Below, in pieces: positions 56,801 through 64,000 of a DNA stretch of 64,000 nt. Origin of the DNA: Sycobia sp. Sy_11 (taxonomy: Eukaryota > Arthropoda > Insecta > Hymenoptera > Epichrysomallidae). The stretch lies in assembly GCA_018907035.1 (NCBI GenBank), contig JACCIC010000166.1, positions 1,096,501 through 1,160,500 of the forward strand, given 5' to 3'. Positions within the stretch are counted from its first letter, which is position 1, and each line of letters opens with the position of its first letter. Below the pieces are notes generated by a model, which saw only the letters and a list, made by a program, of their open reading frames with translations, searched no databases and was not told the DNA's origin. Both the position numbers and the translations under genes were made by a program.

Positions 56801-58140
56801 AATCAGGCACGGATTCACACATAGTTTTTTTTCTTTTATTAATTTACTTTTTGGGTAATTGCTCTTTGTTCAACGATTTTTTTCCTCTAAATTCGTTTCC
56901 ATCGCGCTCACCACAAGTGCGAATATTTCTTTTTGTTTAAACTGAAGGAAGAAGCAAATAATCTCCGTTTTGAAATTCGACTTCGCTGCAAGTGATTGTT
57001 TTAGTTCATGTAATTCCTAAAGGTATTTGTGCTTGGTTCGGAATTGTCGTCGTGAACCACATGTGAAACCACGTAATAATAAAAACTAGTCAGAGCTTGA
57101 AAGACTGAAAATTTTCAATTAAATTTGTTATTTCTCTCTCTGCTTATGACTGTTTTTTTATAAATTGATTTATACACTTGTGCCAAAGTCGACGTTTCAT
57201 TAACCATCGTTAAGATTTACTATATAAAATTAAGCGACAAACTTACAGACTAAAAATAATTTTATCGAATAGATTACGCGTACATACAATCAGATTTTGA
57301 CGTTTTATATTTTGCAATTCTCACTATATTAGTTTACCATTTTTCTTTGCTTTATTGAATTCCTCGCTTGTCTCTATCTCACTTTGATTCTGTTCATTTA
57401 TTAATGCTTGATGATTGGTCAATTGGCTCTAAGTAATAATCACATTGCAGTAAAATCTTCGTCACTAGCGAAACGTTGAAACTTTATTATTTTTTCTTAA
57501 AATTAATATTCGAAATTTCATAGGCATTTTCGCACTTATTTTTAAAAGATTTCGCTTTACAAGTACATTTAGGATTATACGAAAGACTCGGCAACTTTAC
57601 ATAAAAAATTGAATTTTCTCATCCTCTTTGTACAACTTATCGTGACAATATTTAATTTTCTCAAAATTCAATATTTAATCTTTTTCGACTTAATTGTAAA
57701 TAAGTAATTATTTCGAAAGTTGAAAACGAAATCCCTTCAATTAACAAAGCCATTATTCTTTTTTACAAAAGTACAAGGTAAAAAAGATGCTTTTGAAGCG
57801 ACCTTCATAAAAAATTAATCAATTGCGAATTTCATGGCGACTCGTCGTCGTATGAAGTAAAAAGAAGAAAAATCAGACGTCGTTGTGCACAACACAACAC
57901 AATTAAAAAAAATAAATAAAAAATTAATAAAAAACAAACAAAATTTTAAAAAAACTAAAGTGTAAGAAAATGCCTCATTTCAGATTTATCTTTCTGGCTT
58001 TACGAAGTTCTACAGAATCAGAAGGAAAAAAGGAATCGAAACCATTGCTTTAATAATTAGCATTGTAAGATTGCGGACTTGATTTTGCCGTTGCTACTAC
58101 CCTCATTAACATTAAAAAACTAAATCCAACACTCGCGATC
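53871..58140. other. AT-rich interval, perhaps including UBE2H 3' UTR
   Basis: About 4.3 kb with no coding motif. UBE2H lies to the right on the minus strand and may have a long 3' UTR extending in here; several TTTATT words (AATAAA on the minus strand) occur but none stands out. Confidence 0.35.
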
Positions 58141-58749
58141 TTAATTCATCTGTTTACCCATCTCAAATTGCCTCGCTTGCCCCGTATCTGTCTCCAGCTT
58201 TCCACCTATGAGAATTGCACCCTATCGCAGTGTGGTTAATTATTTGTCCCTCCCAACTTCTATATCGAATGTCCCTGTAGAGCTCGCGGGCCCTCAACTC
58301 ACATACGTGCGATCCCATCGGCTCTGCATAAGATGCCCCCGATAATCTTGGCTAGCGCCCGCCTCGATCCAGTGTATGTGTGCATGTACGTGTCCGCGTG
58401 TATATTTCTGTTTGTGTTTGTAATTGCGCGAGACTGCTTTGCCGCGCGTACGCGGCGTCGGAGATGAGCTTGGCGACAGTTTAGTCTCGGTCCCGTCCTC
58501 CTACGAGTCTGTGCTCGCATGTGCACGGCTGACGGTGACGCTGACGGTGACGCTGACGGCGACGGCGACGCTGATGGCGCGCGCTCTTTAAGAAGGGGCG
58601 CGCGCAGCAGATCTGTTCAGCGGGGCGAGCGATGGGTTCGGAGGTTTACAAGAGTTCGCGCGACTGAGGTGCTGGTCGCTGTTGTCGGTTATGGCTGCGC
58701 TGAGTCGTGGTGGTGTTGTAGAGCCGCTGCCGGCATCCCAGGTAAATGG
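58141..58749 (-). other. GC-rich island next to the UBE2H stop codon
   Basis: Roughly 600 bp far richer in GC than the window. It includes a GACGCT/GACGGT hexamer-like tandem repeat (about 58530-58577) and a GCGCGCGC inverted repeat (58577-58584 and 58598-58605). It overlaps the expected UBE2H 3' UTR. A 143-codon plus-strand frame (58519-58950) arises from the Ala-Asp-Gly repeat and antisense of the UBE2H exon; I do not consider it a gene. A CpG-rich promoter of an unannotated transcript is an alternative. Confidence 0.4.
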
Positions 58750-61700
58750 TTACAACTCCATGTCCTGCGTCTCGTCCTCGCTGAAGTCACTCATCGAGGA
58801 CTCACTGTCGGACGAAATGCCGTTGGCCGTGGCACCGCCATCCTGGTCCTGGATCGCCTCTTCCGTCGCGTATTTCCTCACGTAGTCTACAACATACACG
58901 AATATATACTTAAAACGATTGCAGCCAGCTTTCTTTCTATATATACTTGAATATTATTATAGATATAGCTACTTTGGTGCTGGTTACGCTTTCGTGATTG
59001 AACAATTAGACGCATCGCCAATAGATCCTTGAACGAGAGATCGCTCTCATCTCTTACAAAGGGAACGGAAGAAGAATTTTTAGAATAATTAATGCGTCAA
59101 CGCAAACGATTAAAGATAAGAACAATTGAACAGTAATAAAAAATCAAGCGTACGCGACTGTATAAGTAAAAAGATGAGAAGAACAGAGGAGAGGATTATA
59201 AGGATCCAAAAATGGATATATGAAAAAAACTACTATAAAAAAATACGAGAATGAGAATCCGTACTTGGAAAGAAAAGCAAGAGTTGTGAATATAATATCT
59301 TACAAATACAACAAAATTACTTTCTTGCCGATCGTACTTGCCGTGGATACATTTTTTAGCCTATAAATATTATCTTTTTTCAAATGAATTTCCACGAATT
59401 TCCAAATTTACGTAGTTAACTTAACATTTAGAAATATTTCTTAGAATCACCCAGCCATCTCGAATTTTTCTACTATTGGCCACTTAAATCTACGATAATA
59501 ACGGCGGAGAGGAAAACTAACAAAAATGACATCCATGGGCGTTCCAGAGATACACGATAACATTGTTTATATAAGCTTAAATTAGTAAAATTTCGAAGTT
59601 TTTTCAAACTTTCTTAAAAAAAAAAAAAAAAAAACAAAACTTAAAGTTACAGAAAAAAAATCAAAATGAAGCATAAAAAGTGTTAAGAAGAGTTATGACC
59701 GCAAAAAAGCATTATGGAGTTTTTTTCCACATCATAGTACGGGTTTTACAAGGAGAAATTAATGTAAAGAAATTCACTTTTTAGAGAAATATTAATACTA
59801 ATTTAAGTTTTCATTGTACGCCTGAACCTGAAGCTGCTCAAAATTTATTTTGTGATATTGAAATGACAAATAATTATATAAAGAGTGGACCAAAATAATG
59901 AAAATTAAATGCGATAAAAAAATAGTTATTTACGGCTGTAATGATAGCTATTTAAAAAATTATTTTTATTTAAATTCTTTTTTTATTGCATTAATGTGAT
60001 TAATTAAACGGTAACAGAAAGAATAATATCATATTTATTCTGTCTTTTACAATGCTATGCGATTCTAAAATGTAGTACAATATTTAAATAAATATTTTAA
60101 GTACAAACACCTATTTTTTAATTAAAAAAAACATGTTTATTCCACATACGCTTCTGTACAATAGAAACGCCCATGGCTGCCATTCTTGTTTTGATTTAGT
60201 GGCGCCTTCGTAAACGCGGTGGACTTTTTCTTTGCCAATATGATCTGCTTTCTTTGTTTTTATTTGTCATATTTTTCCGTTTACATTTTTTCTCTTATAT
60301 TTTTCTCTGTTTTCTTTATGCCTCTTTTTCTTTTCCATTCTATTTTTGATTTTATTCGAACATTCACGTATTTCCTTTTCTCGTGTATGCTCTTTTTGAA
60401 CGTTTTATCAAATACTGTAGGCTTTTATTGGATCTATTATTATTTTTAAGTTTTTGGAGAACGAAGAATTTCGGACATAAAAAGAACTAAATATTATGCG
60501 CATGTGCAGATCAAAATATTAATGACTAGGTCCTTGTTTTTTTAATAAGTTTTCGTTCAAGATAAAAATATTAATTTTGTAAATCTACAATAACTATACC
60601 AATATTTGAGAAAGTTTCAAAATTTTGATTATACTATACATTAGAAAACGATAAATGCATATGCAAAATGCAGACTGGTTCTTTGTATACTCTAGAGTTC
60701 TACTCGGAGCATGCAAATCATTTTATTGAACTAGAATAACCCAAATAATGAGAGATGGTCAAATATTTAATAATAAATATTTTTGATCTTGCAGATTGTA
60801 AAGCTATGTATTACACTCTCGTAGTTTTTTAAATTATAAAAATCTCGATGGAAGTGACTTTTTTAATCCTTACATCCAATACTATTTTTCAACGTTAATT
60901 TCGATGTTAAACTATAAGAACGAGGAAAAAAACTAAATCTTAGTAAAGTAAATGGTTTACCCGCTACTTTCTTCTTATACTCCTCTGGCTTGTGAAGGTA
61001 CATAGCCGCTGCATCGCCGTTTAAAGGATCGATAGGATTTGGATATGTTAGCAGCTGAGGAAGAAACGATTCGAAGATATTTGAAAGATCTGCAAAGAGA
61101 AATAAATGAATAAATATATAAATATAATCGTATTATATTTGCAACCATCGTAAATTTCTAGTTTTACTAATTAGAAATTGAAAATTGGACGTGATTTAGA
61201 ATTTCATTAGAAGGTTGAAGATATTTTAAATAAAGTTCAATTTTAATAATGTCGAATCTTTACTACCGTGTAAAGTTGTATATACACAAATAGCATATTA
61301 TTAAAATGTATTATTTTTTCTTTACAAAAGATATTTAAAATCTAAGAATTGTACAAATAAAAAATCTCATAATGAATATTTAATATATAAAATTTAGTAA
61401 AATTTATGTATACATTTTAAAACTATATATATTATCCAATTTGATAATGCTTTATTGACACACAAAGTAAAATTTTTATTATTGTTATTATTATGTTCTA
61501 CCGAGAAACTATATACATAAGCAATCGATTACGTTTTAATACAATATTGATCGAAATTCAAATTAAAAAGATTTATATGAAGAGAAAATAAGTATTTTAC
61601 AAATCGAAAGTTTGATATCTACTTGATTTTTAGCTGTGTGTCTTTTAGTTCTGATTAGAGACGATATTAAAAGATAAGCTCTTTGAATATTTAGTTAAAG

Positions 61701-62359
61701 ATAATTATATTTGCGCAACTGTTACAATAAAATCTTAAAACTTCTTTCAGGAATTCGTTTGAAATACCTGATGGTATACATTGCTCGTCTAGACTCTATT
61801 ACACATTTCAAATTTACATATGTATATATGATATATGACCTGATGGATTTAATTTTCATACATTTGTTCGAAAATATTTTAAAAAATTCGTTGGTTTTCA
61901 TGTAATTTTAAGCATGCGAAAAATAAAAGAAAAATCAAAAAAAGAACTGAATAAATCAGCAACGAGGGAACGAGATTGAGAAATTAAGAAGATTGTAATA
62001 ACAAAATTATAAACGAAACAGGCGAAACTATAAAAAGCCCGTGCGGGTGGAGCGCGCAGAAATCATTAGTCCAATTTTGGATGAACGAAGAGATATATAC
62101 GTATATCGGTATATGATATGATATGATATGATATGATATGATATGATATGATATGATATGATATGATATATATATATAGGGTGATCCTTACCGTACAAGG
62201 CCGTCCAAGCCTGATTAATTACGTCGAGACACACGGTGCCCGAGACCTCGTCGATGTTCGGATGGTAGACTTTGTTCATGAAGCCGATGGAGGGCGATTT
62301 GAAGGGATAATGCTCCGGCAGGTGGACGCGCACCTTCCATACGCCACCCTCGTACGGTG
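58750..62359 (-). CDS. UBE2H (ubiquitin-conjugating enzyme E2 H), last three coding exons
   Basis: E2 enzyme that carries activated ubiquitin on its active-site Cys and passes it to substrates through E3 ligases, including the CTLH complex in animals. Exons: 62192-62359 ([32 protein letters not shown], the active-site [17 protein letters not shown]), 60961-61089 ([34 protein letters not shown]) and 58750-58886 ([36 protein letters not shown] stop). Junction phases agree (donors G|GTAAGG and G|GTAAAC). The HPN motif, active-site Cys and acidic Ser-rich tail all match human UBE2H. The N-terminal 38 or so residues lie in exons beyond the right edge. Confidence 0.95.
59614..59632. repeat. Poly(A) tract in UBE2H intron
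   Basis: About 19 A residues. No attached retrotransposon body was recognised. Confidence 0.8.
62105..62172. repeat. (ATATG)n pentanucleotide microsatellite in UBE2H intron
   Basis: About 11-12 near-perfect ATATG units. It lies in the intron only about 20 nt past the splice donor at 62191. Confidence 0.95.
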
Positions 62360-64000
62360 CTGAAACAAATAGGAGACGCGGGTGTCCGTTTAGCGAAGGA
62401 ATCGTTTTGCAAAGATTCTGTTATTATTACTATTATTATGATTATTATTATTTATTATTTACACACCCTTATTGGTCTAAGGGTAAAACGGTTTCGGTAT
62501 TTCTTAAAATATGATTATATTTTACGCGGGGAAATCGCTCCAATAAGTCTATAAAAATTCAACCTCGATAGCTTTTTTGTCAGCCTAAAGCCAATTTTTA
62601 TGGAATAATTTATGCTGCTTGTCTCATAAATTATAATTGTATAATTGAATGATTGTATGGTTGAATGATAATGTTAGAATCGATGATATACCTATAAACT
62701 GATTGTGTACACTGATATCGGAGGCGCGGCAGCTGTTTATTTATGTATTTATTTTCAATAACTTAAACTAAAAAAATTAAATTTCATTTATAAACCTCTT
62801 TGTTAGAAACCCCATACATGGATGAAGAGTTATTTATAATATATTCATTTGATTTAATGTTTGTCAAAAAAAAATATATAATATTTTGATTGCTATAAAC
62901 ATTACCTAATTATTTAATATTGTTAAAACAAGCTATGACTTTATAAACTAGATAGCTTGGATTACAAATTCAATTCCACAAGGATCCGTGTGATAATTAA
63001 AATTTTTTAATGGAATTTTTTGTATCTGCAATTTATTCTACAATCATAATAAAAATTTAAAGATTGAAATGGTAATCTGGTAAATTTTAAAGTACACGGG
63101 TGTGCTATTAAAAGTCGCCGAAGTCATCTGAAGCATGATTCATTACCAACTTGTTAAAATTGTAAGACAAATTTAGGCAAAAAATTATTTTCTTGAAAGT
63201 CGGATTCATTTACAAATCTGTTATATATTTTAATACATGATATAGTTTTAAGATAAACATTAATTTATATTTTTAATTTCAATAAGCTAATTTTCAACCG
63301 GAAAAAAGTTATGATTTTAATCCAAAATGAAATGATATAAAAATTTTTTAATTATTTTGTTATCATATCTTTTTAAATCGTATAATTTTTTTTTAACGAA
63401 CAAGTCAACAGTAAGTACATAAGCATGATTTACACAATTGTTCAATTAGTCATTTTGTAAACGAAATAAAAAAATATTATATTACTGTAAAGATTTAACT
63501 AAAATTTTAAATATAATTTGGTTAAAATTAAGATCAATTATTTTTACTTATTATAAAAAAATATAATACTCAATAAATTTATGTATAGATTAAAAATTCT
63601 GTATAAAAATTTTTTCTGCTTTAATTTATACATTTATATTTATTTATTGTAAAAAAATTACGTTTGTCTAACTCTGTAAGATTACCTTTTCTATCCATAG
63701 AATTATCAAATAAATCAAAATGACAAAAAAGCCGTTCATTATAACTAACGAGTTTGCATCAGCTCATTTTCTGTAAATAGCAATGAAAAGTTTTTTGCTT
63801 ATTCTTTTAGCATTATTCGAATTATGGCGAAAAAGTGAGGTAAATCTTCTATAGATATAAAATAAATAAATTATTGCTTAAACTATGATTATTGTTAAAA
63901 TGGATCATAAAAATAAACCTCTCCAGTTCTAAAATTATAATAATATACGCATGCAGCTAGTACATATGTTATTGTTGAGTTTAATTGCTTTAATAAATTA
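62360..64000. other. UBE2H intron continuing off the right edge
   Basis: AT-rich sequence between the first UBE2H exon in the window and the right edge. No N-terminal exon (MSSPSxGKRR-like) was found, and no other feature is supported. Confidence 0.45.

Noticed and set aside
58519..58950. 143-codon plus-strand frame rich in Ala-Asp-Gly
   Set aside because: Made by a GAC-rich tandem repeat and the antisense of the last UBE2H exon.
62105..62172. CRISPR-like array
   Set aside because: Simple pentanucleotide microsatellite without spacers; the window is eukaryotic.

Overview
The window looks like insect nuclear DNA. It is very AT-rich, split by spliced genes with GT-AG introns, and full of TA microsatellites and mariner, Copia and LINE remnants. 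The recognisable genes match insect and vertebrate single-copy genes. Hymenoptera (ant, bee or wasp) is my best guess from the transposon style, but the sequence does not prove it.

Genes in order: the first coding exon of the H4K20 methyltransferase Suv4-20 (minus, 56-280, continuing off the left edge); one large exon encoding the WD40 half of the deadenylase subunit PAN2 (minus, 19484-20891), with no visible remainder; almondex/TM2D3 (plus, five exons, 39199-40765, signal-peptide exon not found); Integrator subunit INTS14 (plus, six exons, complete, 45108-47244); pyroglutamyl-peptidase I (minus, two exons, complete, 47364-48163), tail to tail with INTS14; and the last three coding exons of the E2 enzyme UBE2H (minus, 58750-62359), whose 5' exons lie past the right edge. 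These are unrelated housekeeping or signalling genes with no operon-like logic. The INTS14/PGPEP1 pair is the only tight arrangement.

The rest is a transposon graveyard. 5.9-7.4 kb holds a tRNA-like SINE and two abutting mariner remnants. 9.5-10.1 kb holds another mariner ghost. 11.6-12.8 kb has a nearly intact mariner broken mainly by an 8-bp duplication. 15.7-16.9 kb has an unusual foldback-like structure built from 60-bp tandem repeats, followed by a Helitron-type 3' terminus. 21.9-22.7 kb is a non-autonomous TIR element. 22.8-24.25 kb is a second mariner (minus). 24.25-34.1 kb is a minus-strand LINE split by a whole Copia element with matching 5-bp target duplications (CTCCT). A 5S-rRNA-like segment lies at the 5' side of the LINE. 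34.6-36.4 kb is a second LINE remnant. A GC-rich, strongly structured block sits at 38.5-38.8 kb. A small dispersed TIR repeat occurs three times between 42.7 and 53.1 kb.

The best candidates for something undescribed are the foldback/minisatellite plus Helitron-end complex, the pseudoknot-capable block near almondex, the 5S-like module upstream of the LINE, and the isolated PAN2 WD40 exon. All calls come from reading the sequence by eye; no alignment or search was run.
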